Both the position numbers and the translations under genes were made by a program. A DNA stretch of 64,000 bases, from the NCBI GenBank assembly GCA_050331815.1, contig JBHJGM010000004.1, positions 62,001-126,000 on the forward strand, given 5' to 3'. Shown one piece after another: positions 33,947-42,893 of this stretch. Positions within the stretch are counted from its first letter, which is position 1. Every line of letters starts with the position of its first letter. This stretch comes from JBHJGM01 sp050331815 (GTDB lineage: Bacteria > Verrucomicrobiota > Verrucomicrobiia > Opitutales > JBHJGM01). A model generated the notes under the pieces. It did no database searches. It saw only the letters and a list, made by a program, of their open reading frames with translations, and had not been told where the DNA came from.

Positions 33947-34198
33947 ATGAAGGTCACCGTTTTCGTTTCGCCGAAGAAAAACGTCCTCGATCCGCAGGGT
34001 GCCGCCGTTGAGCAAGCCATGCACAGTCTGGGGCACGACGGGGTCTCGCAGGTGCGCGTTGGCAAGACCATAGCCTTTGAGATACCCGGCGCGGATACTC
34101 CCGAGCAGCGCGCCGCCCTCGATAAGCTGTGCGCGGGCCTGCTGAGCAATCCGGTCATCGAGGATTTTTCCTACCAAATCGATAACAGCGACGCCTGA
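33947..34198 (+). CDS. purS: FGAM synthase subunit PurS
   Basis: Small 83-residue subunit that bridges PurL and PurQ in phosphoribosylformylglycinamidine synthase (fourth purine step). It starts MKVTVFVSPKKNVLDPQGAA and contains VSQVRVGKTIAFEI and NPVIEDFSYQID, matching the PurS fold and length. Its presence fits the small-type PurL (772 residues) and separate PurQ downstream. It begins 9 bp after the recombinase gene. Confidence 0.92.
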   Translation: MKVTVFVSPKKNVLDPQGAAVEQAMHSLGHDGVSQVRVGKTIAFEIPGADTPEQRAALDKLCAGLLSNPVIEDFSYQIDNSDA

Positions 34199-34232
34199 AG
34201 CTCGCGCCTGAGCTGACTTTCACCCAACCTCC

Positions 34233-35066
34233 ATGAACTCCCTGGTACTTTCCGCGCGTCGCATCGGTCGCCAACTCGGTCCGGATGGCCTGCCCGTCTG
34301 GGTGGCTTCCCTCAACGATGCGGGGCCCTTCTGCGCCGTTGAAGGGGACCCCTTCTGCGAGAATGCCTACGTGAGCGATCGCGAGCTGCCGGCGGCCGAT
34401 CTGCTGGCCCCGGTCCTGCCGGCGACCATTTACGGCGTCGGCCTGAACTTTCGCAACCACGCCGCCGAAACCGGGCGCGCGGACCCGGAGCACCCCCTCA
34501 TTTTTATGAAGGCGCGCTCGTCGGTGCAGGACCCGGGTGCGCCCATCATCCTCCCCCGCCACCTGCGCAGCGACAAGGTCGACCCCGAAGCCGAACTCGC
34601 CATCGTCATCGGCAAAACCGCCAAGAACGTCGCCGCAGGCGAGGCGCTGAAGCATGTGTTCGGCTTTACGTGCGCCAACGATGTCTCCGCCCGCGATTGG
34701 CAGTTTGAATGGGGCAGCGGCCAGTTTTGCCGGGGCAAAACCTTTGACACCTTTTGCCCGCTGGGGCCGGTCATCATCCCGCCCAACGCACTGGGCGATT
34801 ACCGTGAGCGCGCGGTACGCCAGCGCCTCAACGGCGAAACCGTGCAGGAGGCACCCCTGGCCGATCTGATTTTTTCGGTCGAGCGCATCATCGAATTTCT
34901 GTCCGGCAGCACCACCTTGCAGCCGGGCACGGTTATCCTGACGGGCACGCCCGCCGGGGTCGGGCAGTCGCGCACGCCACCCCGCTACGCCCAGCCGGGC
35001 GACGTCATCGATGTCGAGATCGACGGCATCGGCACGCTGACTAATCCCGTCATCGAAGAAAGCTAG
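34233..35066 (+). CDS. Fumarylacetoacetate hydrolase (FAH) family protein
   Basis: A 277-residue enzyme of the FAH/2-hydroxyhepta-2,4-diene-1,7-dioate isomerase family. Motifs are YGVGLNFRNHAAETG, the metal-binding acidic residues in KVDPEAELAIVIGK, GFTCANDVSARDWQ with RGKTFDTFCPLGP, and LTGTPAGVG near the end. Family members cleave or decarboxylate keto-acids such as acylpyruvates and oxaloacetate; the substrate here is unknown. It sits between purS and purQ, which is not a known functional link. The purine step does not need it. Confidence 0.88.
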   Translation: MNSLVLSARRIGRQLGPDGLPVWVASLNDAGPFCAVEGDPFCENAYVSDRELPAADLLAPVLPATIYGVGLNFRNHAAETGRADPEHPLIFMKARSSVQDPGAPIILPRHLRSDKVDPEAELAIVIGKTAKNVAAGEALKHVFGFTCANDVSARDWQFEWGSGQFCRGKTFDTFCPLGPVIIPPNALGDYRERAVRQRLNGETVQEAPLADLIFSVERIIEFLSGSTTLQPGTVILTGTPAGVGQSRTPPRYAQPGDVIDVEIDGIGTLTNPVIEES

Positions 35067-35260
35067 CGCCCGCTATTTGCCACGGAGCCCAAAAACACCT
35101 GCGCAGCCTACCCAAGTCTTTAATCAGCCGCAAAAAGCTCAAAAGACACAAAATGTCAGTTTCTTGGTTCCCGTAGTACAATCTTTTTCAACCGGCGACT
35201 CGAACCTCCCGCGCATGAATCTCTCTGAGTTCCCCTCCCTTTCCAGCGGCAACTTCGGAC

Positions 35261-35288
35261 CACCAAGCACCAAGTACTCATCACCCAA
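35261..35288 (+). repeat. Short heptad-periodic repeat before purQ
   Basis: CACCAAG CACCAAG TACTCAT CACCCAA: four 7-base units, the first two identical. The same heptad idiom (GCACTAA/GCACCAA) makes up a longer array at 40951-41020. It lies in the 240-bp gap between the FAH and purQ genes, 18 bp before the purQ ATG. Confidence 0.5.
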
Positions 35289-35306
35289 ACCCTTGTCCCC
35301 ACCCAC

Positions 35307-35999
35307 ATGAAAATCGCCATCCTCCAGTTTCCGGGCTCAAATTGCGACCGTGACGCCGTTGCCGCTTTCAGCGCGATGGAGGGCATCGAAGCCTACCTAC
35401 ACTGGCATAAGGACACCGACCTATCCTCAGTTGGCGCAGTCGTTGTCCCGGGCGGTTTCTCCTTTGGTGACTACCTGCGCTGCGGAGCCATCGCGCGGTT
35501 CTCGCCTGTCCTGGAATCGCTGATACGCTTTGCCAACGAGGGCGGCGCGGTGCTGGGCATTTGCAACGGTTTTCAAATCCTCTGTGAGGCGGGCCTGCTG
35601 CCCGGAGCGCTCATCCGTAACGAGTGCCTGGAGTTTCGCTGCCAATTGGCCGATTTAGAGGTCGTGCCCAGGAAGGGACTCTTTTCCCGGGAGACGCTGG
35701 GGCCGCGTTTGCGCCTGCCCATCGCGCACGGCGAAGGCAACTACCGCGCCGACGAAGCCACCCTCGATGCCCTTGAGGCGAAGGCGCAGATTCTCCTGCG
35801 CTACGCCCCCGATGGCGGCAACCCGAACGGTTCCGCGCGCGATATTGCGGCGATTTGCAACCCCGTGGGCAACGTGATCGGCATGATGCCACACCCCGAG
35901 CGCGCGGTGGCGGGTTGGCACCCGAATACCGACGGCATCGGAGTGCTGTGTGCGCTGGTTGCCCTGGCCAAAGGCACCTCGCCGGTGCCCGTCGGTTGA
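35307..35999 (+). CDS. purQ: FGAM synthase subunit PurQ (glutaminase)
   Basis: Class I glutamine amidotransferase that supplies ammonia to PurL. The 230-residue protein has the nucleophile Cys86 in VLGICNGFQILCEAGLLPG, plus His196 and Glu198 in IGMMPHPERAV, completing the triad. The start MKIAILQFPGSNCDRD is family-typical. Together with purS and purL it makes the three-part enzyme. The gap upstream holds a short heptad repeat. Confidence 0.95.
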   Translation: MKIAILQFPGSNCDRDAVAAFSAMEGIEAYLHWHKDTDLSSVGAVVVPGGFSFGDYLRCGAIARFSPVLESLIRFANEGGAVLGICNGFQILCEAGLLPGALIRNECLEFRCQLADLEVVPRKGLFSRETLGPRLRLPIAHGEGNYRADEATLDALEAKAQILLRYAPDGGNPNGSARDIAAICNPVGNVIGMMPHPERAVAGWHPNTDGIGVLCALVALAKGTSPVPVG

Positions 36000-36101
36000 A
36001 ACAGCCTTGTTTTTTCTTGCCTCTCAAGGCCGCTGGGCAATTGGATCGCACACGTCGAGAGAAGGACCTGTTGTTGGCAAACTTTGAAAACGAAAGCTGT
36101 T

Positions 36102-36494
36102 ATGAAATACTTCGTACTTTTTCTGAGCGCCCTTGTGGGCACCGCATTTTTGGCGGGTTGTGGCGGTGGCGGACCGGGCATGCCCGGCGTCAATGTCGCG
36201 GAAGAATTTCTCGAGCTGGCTGCCGAGGGCGATACTGAAGAGGCCGAGGAACTCCTGCACCCGCTCAAGCACTTCCGTTACGAAAACGAATTGGAGCGCG
36301 TGAAGTTCGACGAGGCCGTCGAGGAGATGGAGAAGGAGTTCGACGAGGACGAAAAGTTTACGCTCATCGATTATGATGTGTCCGACGACGCCCGTAACGC
36401 CTCTTACACCTTCAGCTACGACAAGGAGAAGGAAAAGGTCACCATCCTTCTGAAGGAGTTCAAGGGTGACTACCTGGTCTTCGACTTCCGCTAG
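36102..36494 (+). CDS. Small lipoprotein of unknown function
   Basis: A 130-residue product with a lipoprotein signal: MKYFVLFLSALVGTAFLAGC, where LAGC is the lipobox and Cys20 the lipidated residue. A Gly-rich linker (GGGGPGMPGV) leads to a strongly acidic domain with EEFLELAAEGDTEEAEELL, a shape seen in small secreted DUF4878/NTF2-like proteins, though I cannot assign it firmly. ATG 36102 is chosen because it begins the signal. A strong terminator follows, so it may be the last gene of the purS-purQ transcript. Confidence 0.75.
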   Translation: MKYFVLFLSALVGTAFLAGCGGGGPGMPGVNVAEEFLELAAEGDTEEAEELLHPLKHFRYENELERVKFDEAVEEMEKEFDEDEKFTLIDYDVSDDARNASYTFSYDKEKEKVTILLKEFKGDYLVFDFR

Positions 36495-36525
36495 AGCCGG
36501 AAAGCAGTTCGCTACATCTTTTTGG

Positions 36526-36560
36526 ACGGACTTCCTTCTTTGCGAAGGGAGTCCGTTTTT
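36526..36560 (+). terminator. Intrinsic terminator after the lipoprotein gene
   Basis: Arms 36526-36538 and 36544-36556 pair over 13 bp with one G-U pair and a 5-base loop, followed by TTTTT. It separates the lipoprotein gene from purL, implying that purL-purF has its own promoter between here and 36623. Confidence 0.85.
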
Positions 36561-36622
36561 GCTTTGCCGCGGGCCCCGCGCTCGCGAAAAACTGCCCGTT
36601 TCTAAAAGAAGTCCACCCGCCC

Positions 36623-38941
36623 ATGTCTCAAACGCAAACGCTCCCTCCCGACGATGGGCTCAAGGTTACTATCGACGCAGCCCTCGTCGAACGTCACGGC
36701 CTCACCGCCGAGGAGTACGCACGCATCCGCGAGATCCTTGGCCGTGTGCCAAACCTGACCGAGCTGGGCGTCTTTTCAGTGATGTGGTCGGAGCATTGCG
36801 CCTACAAGCACTCGCGGCCGCTGCTTAAAGGCTTTCCCACGCAAAAGCGCGACCCCGAAGCCCTTGGGCAGGTGCTGGTCAAGGCCGGCGAGGAAAACGC
36901 CGGAGTCATCGACATCGGCGACGGCTGGGCCATCGCGTTCAAAATCGAGTCGCACAACCACCCCAGCTACGTGGAGCCCTTCGAAGGGGCGGCCACTGGG
37001 GTGGGGGGCATCATTCGCGATATTTTCACCATGGGCGCGCGCCCGGTGTTGCTGACCAATTCGCTGCGTTTTGGCGACATCCGGCATTCGGCCCGCGCCC
37101 GGCGCATCCTGCGCGGCGTGGTCCACGGCATCGCACATTACGGCAATTGCATCGGCATCCCCAACGTCGGCGGCGATGTCTACTTCGATCCCTGCTTCGA
37201 GCACAATCCGCTGGTCAACGCGCTCTGCCTCGGCGTCCTGCGCCACGAGGAGATCAAGCGCGGTGCGGCCTCTGGCATCGGTAATCCGGTTTTTTACGTC
37301 GGCCCGCCCACCGGTCGCGACGGCCTCGGCGGCGCGAGTTTCGCCTCCCGCGAGATCACCGACGCGTCCATCGACGATCGTCCCGCCGTCCAAAAGGGCG
37401 ACCCCTTCATGGAAAAGCTTTGTCTGGAAGCCTGCCTGGAGATGATGGCCATCGATGGCCTGGTCGTTGGGATTCAGGACATGGGCGCGGCCGGGCTGAC
37501 CTGCTCCACCTGCGAAACCGCCTCGCGGGGCGGCACCGGTATCCGCATCGACCTCGACAAAGTGCCGCAGCGCGCCGCCGGCATGAGCAGCTACGAAATC
37601 CTGCTTTCCGAATCGCAGGAGCGTATGCTCGTCATCGCCGCCTCCGGGCGTGAGGCCGAAGTCGAAGCTGTCTTTGCCAAGTGGGACCTGCCGGCGGTCC
37701 ACATCGGCGCGGTTACCGAAGGCGTCGACATGGTCGTTGAGCAGGAGGGCCGCGTGGTGGCCCGCATGCCCGCGCGTTCCTTGACCGACGAGGCACCCCT
37801 GTACCATCCCGAGGCCAGCGAGCCCACCCACATAGCCGAAGCGCGTCGTTGGAATGTGGATACGCTGCCCAGGCCAGATGCCCAAGTCCTTCAAGAGGCT
37901 CTGCCCACCTTGCTGAGTGAGCCCGCCATCGCCTCGAAGCGCTGGATTTGGCGTCAATACGATCACATGGTCATGGCTGGGACGGTCCTCGAGCCTGGCA
38001 GCGACGCCGCCGTGGTTCGTATCGATACCGGTGACGGAGGCGAGAAGCTCATCGCCATTGCCAACGACGGCAATCCGCACCACTGCCACCTCGATCCGTA
38101 TCTGGGCGCACTTGGCGCGATGGCCGAATGCCTGCGCAACCTGGCCTGTAGCGGTGCGCTGCCGCTGGGCATGACCGACAACCTCAACTTTGGCAACCCG
38201 CAGCGGCCCGAGTCTTTTTACATGCTGCGCGAGAGCGTGCGTGGCTTGGCTGAGGCCTGCGAGTTCTTCGACGTGCCGGTCACCGGCGGTAACGTCAGCC
38301 TGTACAACGAAAGCCCGGAAGGCGGCATCAAGCCCAACCCTGTTGTTTCCGTCGCGGGCCTCATCCGCGAGCGTGCCCACGTGACGTGTCAGTCCGTCCG
38401 TGAGCCCGGCCTTAATCTGTTTCTCCTCGGTGGCCTGCCTGATCACCTGGGCGCGAGCCAGTACCTGAGAAGTATTCACTCAATGGATACAGGTGCGCCG
38501 CCCCCCGTGGACCTCCCGGCCGAGTTGCGGCTGCATGATCTGCTGCGCGGGCTCATCGCCGGCTCCTGCATCACGACTGCCCATGACCTCTCCGATGGTG
38601 GCCTGCTCGTAGCCCTCAGTGAGATGCTATTGTGCCCGTCGGGCCACACCTTTGGGGCCTCCATCGAACTCACCACCGAATCGGTTGCGACGCGGCGCCT
38701 CGATGTGCTTTGCTTTGGCGAAGTCCACGGCCGCGCCCTGGTGGCGGCTTATCCGAAAATGGCAGCCGCCGTGACCCAGGCAGCTGCCGAGGCGGGCGTG
38801 CCCTGCCTGCAAATCGGACGCACCACCGTCGACGACGCGCTGAAGCTCACCCTGCCTTCCGGCGAAGTGATTACATGGGCCAGCGCGCAGTTGCGGTCTA
38901 CCTGGGGAAACGCGCTTGAAGCGATTCTGCGGCAGTCATGA
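36623..38941 (+). CDS. purL: FGAM synthase subunit PurL (small type)
   Basis: ATP-dependent synthetase subunit that makes formylglycinamidine ribonucleotide. The 772-residue length is that of the small PurL used with PurS and PurQ. Motifs are LGVFSVMWSEHCAYKHSRPL, IAFKIESHNHPSYVEPFEGAAT (ATP/magnesium site), GGASFASREI, IQDMGAAGLTCSTCE and the repeated half-domain TAHDLSDGGLLVALSE. Its stop overlaps the purF start by four bases (ATGA), so the two are translationally coupled. Confidence 0.96.
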   Translation: MSQTQTLPPDDGLKVTIDAALVERHGLTAEEYARIREILGRVPNLTELGVFSVMWSEHCAYKHSRPLLKGFPTQKRDPEALGQVLVKAGEENAGVIDIGDGWAIAFKIESHNHPSYVEPFEGAATGVGGIIRDIFTMGARPVLLTNSLRFGDIRHSARARRILRGVVHGIAHYGNCIGIPNVGGDVYFDPCFEHNPLVNALCLGVLRHEEIKRGAASGIGNPVFYVGPPTGRDGLGGASFASREITDASIDDRPAVQKGDPFMEKLCLEACLEMMAIDGLVVGIQDMGAAGLTCSTCETASRGGTGIRIDLDKVPQRAAGMSSYEILLSESQERMLVIAASGREAEVEAVFAKWDLPAVHIGAVTEGVDMVVEQEGRVVARMPARSLTDEAPLYHPEASEPTHIAEARRWNVDTLPRPDAQVLQEALPTLLSEPAIASKRWIWRQYDHMVMAGTVLEPGSDAAVVRIDTGDGGEKLIAIANDGNPHHCHLDPYLGALGAMAECLRNLACSGALPLGMTDNLNFGNPQRPESFYMLRESVRGLAEACEFFDVPVTGGNVSLYNESPEGGIKPNPVVSVAGLIRERAHVTCQSVREPGLNLFLLGGLPDHLGASQYLRSIHSMDTGAPPPVDLPAELRLHDLLRGLIAGSCITTAHDLSDGGLLVALSEMLLCPSGHTFGASIELTTESVATRRLDVLCFGEVHGRALVAAYPKMAAAVTQAAAEAGVPCLQIGRTTVDDALKLTLPSGEVITWASAQLRSTWGNALEAILRQS

Positions 38942-40851
38942 GTGATTTCATCGGCCACGAATGCGGTGTCGCGCTCATCCGCCTGCGCAAGCCGCTCGCG
39001 CACTTTGCCAGCAAGTACGGCAACCCGCTCCATGCCTTCAACCAGCTGTTCCTGCTCATGGAAAAGCAGCACAACCGCGGGCAGGACGGCGCGGGCATCG
39101 GCGCGATCAAACTCAACGTGCCCCCCGGTCAGCCTTACACCTTTCGCGATCGCGAGGCTCGTTCCAATGCCCTGGCCGCCATTTTTTCGCGCCAGTTGCT
39201 GATCCACCGCAAGTTGGTTGAGTCGGGTCGTATTGATGAAACGGATACGGATTCCGTCAAACGCGCTTTTGGCTTCGCAGCTGAAGTGCTCCTGGGCCAC
39301 TTGCGCTACGGCACGTCCGGATCTTACCTGCCCAGCGCCACCCAGCCCTATCTGCGCGAGAGTGCCTGGCCCACGCGCAGTCTCATGCTGGCCGGCAATT
39401 TCAACCTCACCAACACACACGAGCTCAATGAGGTGCACGTGGGCCGCGGGGCGCACCCCATCTTCGACACCGACACGCAGACCGTGCTCGAAGAAATCGG
39501 CTTCTGGTTGGATGAGGAGCACCAGCGCCTGTATTACCAGCACCGCGAAAGCCTGTCTCCCAGCGAGGTGCCAGCCGCCATCAGCCGCGAGTTCGATCTG
39601 GCCGGCGTACTGCGCCAGGCCTGCCATAACTGGGACGGCGGCTACACGCTGGCCGGTGTCCTCGGCAACGGCGATTGTTTTGTCCTGCGCGATCCGCACG
39701 GAATTCGCCCCGGCTTTTATTTTGCCGATGACGAGGTGGCGGCCTTTGCCTCGGAGCGTGTTCCGCTGATGACCGTCTTCGGCAAGGAGGCCGACGTTAT
39801 CGAGGAAGTGCCGCCGGGCGGTGCTGTCATTTTCAAGCATGATGGCTCGCTGCATCGTGAGGAGATTCGAGCGCCGCAGGCACGCGCCAGTTGCGCCTTC
39901 GAGCGTATCTACTTTTCGCGCGGTAACGACGTGGACATCTACCAGGAGCGCAAAGCCCTGGGGGCTGCGCTGGCCGGGCCGATCCTGGAAGCCATCGACA
40001 ACGACCTCGCCAAAGCGGTTTTCAGTTTTATTCCGAACACCGCCGAGGTGGCCTATCACGGCTTGATGGATGCCCTGCGCCGCCATCGGCGCGTGGAGGT
40101 CAAAAAGGCCATTCTCGAAGCCGCCCAGGCCGATGCGGTCACCGAAGAGCTGCTGGATGAGCTCATCACCCGCAACTGGCCGCGCGGCGAAAAAATCGCC
40201 CTCAAGGACATCAAGCTGCGCACCTTCATCAGCCAGGAAGAAAACCGCTTGCAGCTGGCCTCGCACGTCTACGACGTGACTTACGGTGCCGTCGCGCCCG
40301 ATGAACAGCTTGTGGTCATCGACGATTCCATCGTGCGCGGCACCACGCTGCGCCAGTCCATTATCCGCATCCTCGCCCGCACCAACCCGCGCGGCATCAT
40401 CATCGCCTCAACCGCGCCGCAGATCCGCTACCCCGACTGCTACGGCATCGACATGAGTGAGCTGGGCAAATTCATCGCCTTTCAAGCCGCGGTGAGCCTG
40501 GTGCGCGAGCAGGGGCAGGAGGCCCTTCTCCAATCCATCTACGAGGAGTGCCAGGTCAACCTTGCCAGGCCTGCCTCGGAGACGATTACGAACCCGGTCA
40601 AGCGCCTCTACGCGGCCTTTAGCGAAGCGGCCATCGCTGCCCGTATAGCGGAGCTGGTGCGCCCCGAGGATCTTGCTTGGACAGGCCAGCTTACTGTGCT
40701 GTATCAGTCCATCGAGAGCCTGCACGCGGCGTGTCCGCGGCACACCGGTACCTGGTATTTCACTGGCGATTACCCGACCCGCGGCGGACTGCGGGTGGCC
40801 AACCAGGCCTTCATCAACTTCTTCGACAAGCGCGAAGGCCGCAGTTACTAG
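38938..40851 (+). CDS. purF: Amidophosphoribosyltransferase, long form
   Basis: First committed purine step: PRPP and glutamine give phosphoribosylamine. The N-terminal Ntn-hydrolase glutaminase has its Cys at residue 9 (MSDFIGHECGVALI), so a short propeptide must be removed. NRGQDGAG and LGHLRYGTSG follow. The C-terminal PRTase has the PRPP loop VVIDDSIVRGTTLRQ. At 637 residues it is well above the usual 460-510, with extra segments in the glutaminase half and a C-terminal extension, as in long PurF forms known from Bacteroidota. Coupled to purL by ATGA. Confidence 0.92.
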   Translation: MSDFIGHECGVALIRLRKPLAHFASKYGNPLHAFNQLFLLMEKQHNRGQDGAGIGAIKLNVPPGQPYTFRDREARSNALAAIFSRQLLIHRKLVESGRIDETDTDSVKRAFGFAAEVLLGHLRYGTSGSYLPSATQPYLRESAWPTRSLMLAGNFNLTNTHELNEVHVGRGAHPIFDTDTQTVLEEIGFWLDEEHQRLYYQHRESLSPSEVPAAISREFDLAGVLRQACHNWDGGYTLAGVLGNGDCFVLRDPHGIRPGFYFADDEVAAFASERVPLMTVFGKEADVIEEVPPGGAVIFKHDGSLHREEIRAPQARASCAFERIYFSRGNDVDIYQERKALGAALAGPILEAIDNDLAKAVFSFIPNTAEVAYHGLMDALRRHRRVEVKKAILEAAQADAVTEELLDELITRNWPRGEKIALKDIKLRTFISQEENRLQLASHVYDVTYGAVAPDEQLVVIDDSIVRGTTLRQSIIRILARTNPRGIIIASTAPQIRYPDCYGIDMSELGKFIAFQAAVSLVREQGQEALLQSIYEECQVNLARPASETITNPVKRLYAAFSEAAIAARIAELVRPEDLAWTGQLTVLYQSIESLHAACPRHTGTWYFTGDYPTRGGLRVANQAFINFFDKREGRSY

Positions 40852-40950
40852 CCCTCAAACGGCTGCCGCCAAAGACTGCTCAAGCACCCTCTGGAGACTC
40901 CGGCATTTCGCATTCAGACATCGAATCAAGCACCCTTCACTCAGTTCCAG

Positions 40951-41020
40951 GCACCACGCACTAAGCACTAGGCACTACGCACAAAAAACTAAGCACTAAG
41001 TACAAGAAACTAGGCACCAA
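40951..41020 (+). repeat. Array of ten 7-base units, consensus GCACTAA
   Basis: Seventy bases read in strict 7-base register: GCACCAC, GCACTAA, GCACTAG, GCACTAC, a 14-base unit, GCACTAA, a 14-base unit, GCACCAA. The two 14-base units are pairs of heptads that begin GCACAAA and GTACAAG and end in ACTAA or ACTAG. It fills much of the 186-bp gap between purF and the convergent pyruvyltransferase gene. A shorter copy lies at 35261-35288. No coding potential. Confidence 0.75.
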
Positions 41021-41037
41021 GCCCTATCTCCCAAACG

Positions 41038-42036
41038 CTACCCCAGCGGCGCGTCTTCCCACTGCAGGTTTGGAAAGCGATCGCGTAGTGAAAATTCAAA
41101 TACGGCACGGTTCTTAAAGTAATTGTTGCCCGACATGAAGACCTGCTTGCCCAGCAACCCGGCGGCGATCGCCACATGCAGGCGGTTGGTGTGCACTTCC
41201 TGAAACGCGTCGATGTGCCGCAGCAGCGCGGATACGCTCATGCGTGCGGCTGCTTCTGGCGCGACGTGGTAGCCGTACACAACCGACAGATCGATGTTGT
41301 TCTCGGGCAGGGTCCCTTCGGGCTGCTCCTTGTCGGTGCGAAAGCAAAACAATTTACGCGTGCACGTCGTACCCTTGGGCATGGATACCGCCAGCGCTGC
41401 TTTCAGCCGCCGCTGGTTCGCGCGCATCCCCGGAGTCCCCCGCCGCGTCAGGCGATTGTGCATCCAGGCCGTCAGCACCTCCGACGTATGCGGTTCCCGG
41501 CGCGCGTCCTTCACATTCAGGCTCAGGCCCAGATCGTGGGCTGCCAGCACTTCGCTTTGGGGAGCGCGGGCTTGCACATGCGCCAGGGTTCGTGCCTCGC
41601 GGCAGAAAATCGTGGCGCGCGAGCCCAGGCGTTGCAGGAGCGTTTCCTGACCCACAATCGTGTGTGGCAAAATGATCACGCGCTTCAGCCGTTCGGCCTG
41701 CAGGTTCAGCGGGTCGGAGCCGTGGTCGTAGTCCGGGGTCAATCCACCGCCGCCGCCGTAAACCAGCGTCTTGCCTTCCAGGCCGCGGGCATTGGCCTTG
41801 CGCGCGCGTGCGGGGTCCAGTCGCTGCCAATTCAGCCCCAGCCGGTGAAACATCTGGTAGGTGGCCAGCGCGATCAGCGAATCGCCCGCGTTTCCGTAGT
41901 TCGGCAGGAAATAAAAACGCTCACCCCTAAGGGTGCTCAGGTGCGATTCGACGTCGACCGCGGCATGGTCACAGGCCGGGCTGACGCCTTCGGGAGTATC
42001 GGGCATGGGCGGGTTCGCTTCCAAAGCTGAAGGCAT
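41038..42036 (-). CDS. Polysaccharide pyruvyl transferase family protein
   Basis: A 332-residue PF04230-type enzyme that would add pyruvate ketal groups from phosphoenolpyruvate to a surface sugar. Motifs are RFYFLPNYGNAGDSLIALA, LVYGGGGGLTPDY, VIILPHTIVGQE, and the C-terminal EVHTNRLHVAIAAGLLGKQVFM followed by NNYFKNRAVFEFSL, all typical of the family. No glycosyltransferase or capsule genes lie nearby. Start 42036 is used; a Met 11 codons further in is an alternative. Confidence 0.8.
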   Translation of the reverse strand: MPSALEANPPMPDTPEGVSPACDHAAVDVESHLSTLRGERFYFLPNYGNAGDSLIALATYQMFHRLGLNWQRLDPARARKANARGLEGKTLVYGGGGGLTPDYDHGSDPLNLQAERLKRVIILPHTIVGQETLLQRLGSRATIFCREARTLAHVQARAPQSEVLAAHDLGLSLNVKDARREPHTSEVLTAWMHNRLTRRGTPGMRANQRRLKAALAVSMPKGTTCTRKLFCFRTDKEQPEGTLPENNIDLSVVYGYHVAPEAAARMSVSALLRHIDAFQEVHTNRLHVAIAAGLLGKQVFMSGNNYFKNRAVFEFSLRDRFPNLQWEDAPLG

Positions 42037-42150
42037 CCTTTGATTACGTCGCCAACAATCCTCAAAACTTTCGGACGCAGTGACGTTTCCGTTACATGGA
42101 ATCGAAACTTATTGACACATTAGATACCCCGAAGGCATTTTTCAGCACCG

Positions 42151-42798
42151 ATGGCAGACACGCTTTCCCAACGAGTTTTGGTTCTCAACCGACTCTGGCA
42201 GGCGGTCAACATTGTCGGGGTACGTCGGGCATTCAGCCTGTTGATGCAGGATCACGCCCAGGTCATCGACCCATCCGGCGGCAACTTCCAGATTCTCTCG
42301 GCCGAGGATTGGATCGAGATGTCCGTTGAGAATCCACCCGACGAGGAACGTTGCGTCCACACTGTCAACATGCGTTTGCGCATTCCCAGTGTGCTGCTGT
42401 TGCGTTACTTCGACCGCGTGCCGACCAAGGAGGTCAAATTTAACCGCTACAACGTGTTTGAGCGGGACGGCTACCGCTGCCAGTACTGCTCCAAGGTCTT
42501 TCACCCGCGCGATCTGAATCTCGACCACGTCATCCCGCGTGTTCATGGCGGGCGCACCTCGTGGGAGAACGTCGTCACCTCCTGCATCCGCTGCAACACC
42601 CGCAAGGCCAACCGCCTGCCGCATCAGGCAGGCATGCACCTCCTACGCAAGCCTGCGCGGCCCAAGTGGCGCCCCTTTATCAACTCGGTTCTCGATGAAG
42701 AGATACAGATCGAGCGCGAGTGGGAGCACTTCCTGGCGGGTTCAGCCTCGCGGCGTCACGGCGATTTCTTTGACGGCGACGACGGTCTGGATAGCTAA
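42151..42798 (+). CDS. HNH endonuclease family protein
   Basis: A 215-residue protein whose C-terminal half carries an HNH nuclease with a zinc knuckle: two CxxC pairs (CQYC and CIRC) flank LNLDHVIPRVHGGRTSWENV, which supplies the catalytic His and the Asn/His positions. The N-terminal 90 residues (VLVLNRLWQAVNIVGVRRAF) match a common chromosomal HNH type of unknown cellular role. No homing intron, restriction or phage context is seen. A hairpin terminator follows. Confidence 0.88.
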   Translation: MADTLSQRVLVLNRLWQAVNIVGVRRAFSLLMQDHAQVIDPSGGNFQILSAEDWIEMSVENPPDEERCVHTVNMRLRIPSVLLLRYFDRVPTKEVKFNRYNVFERDGYRCQYCSKVFHPRDLNLDHVIPRVHGGRTSWENVVTSCIRCNTRKANRLPHQAGMHLLRKPARPKWRPFINSVLDEEIQIEREWEHFLAGSASRRHGDFFDGDDGLDS

Positions 42799-42827
42799 AC
42801 GTTTTCCAACTCCCTGACCGGGCCTAC

Positions 42828-42863
42828 AAAAAAACGAGCCGGCTGATCGCTCAAGCGGCTCGT
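42828..42863. terminator. Hairpin terminator between the HNH and second pseudopilin genes
   Basis: An 8-bp perfect outer stem (ACGAGCCG at 42834-42841 with CGGCTCGT at 42856-42863), extended inward by CT/AG around one bulged base. On the minus strand it is followed by a run of seven T (42834-42828), a good terminator for the pseudopilin gene. On the plus strand CTTT follows, so it may also stop HNH transcription. Confidence 0.75.
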
Positions 42864-42893
42864 CTTTAGAAAATGTTCAACGGTTCGCGCGTT

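Noticed and set aside
33947..34198. Frames on the opposite strand of purS (33820-34177)
   Set aside because: PurS is well matched in length, motifs and context; the opposing frames are shadows.
36776..38479. 567-codon open frame on the minus strand over purL
   Set aside because: Antisense shadow of a well-supported purL gene in GC-rich codon use; its translation shows no family motif.
38749..40266. 505-codon open frame on the minus strand over purL/purF
   Set aside because: Same explanation: it lies opposite clear purF motifs and has no recognisable domain.
40951..41020. Heptad array considered as a small CRISPR or coding repeat
   Set aside because: Unit is 7 bases with no spacers, and stop codons and gene ends exclude a coding role.
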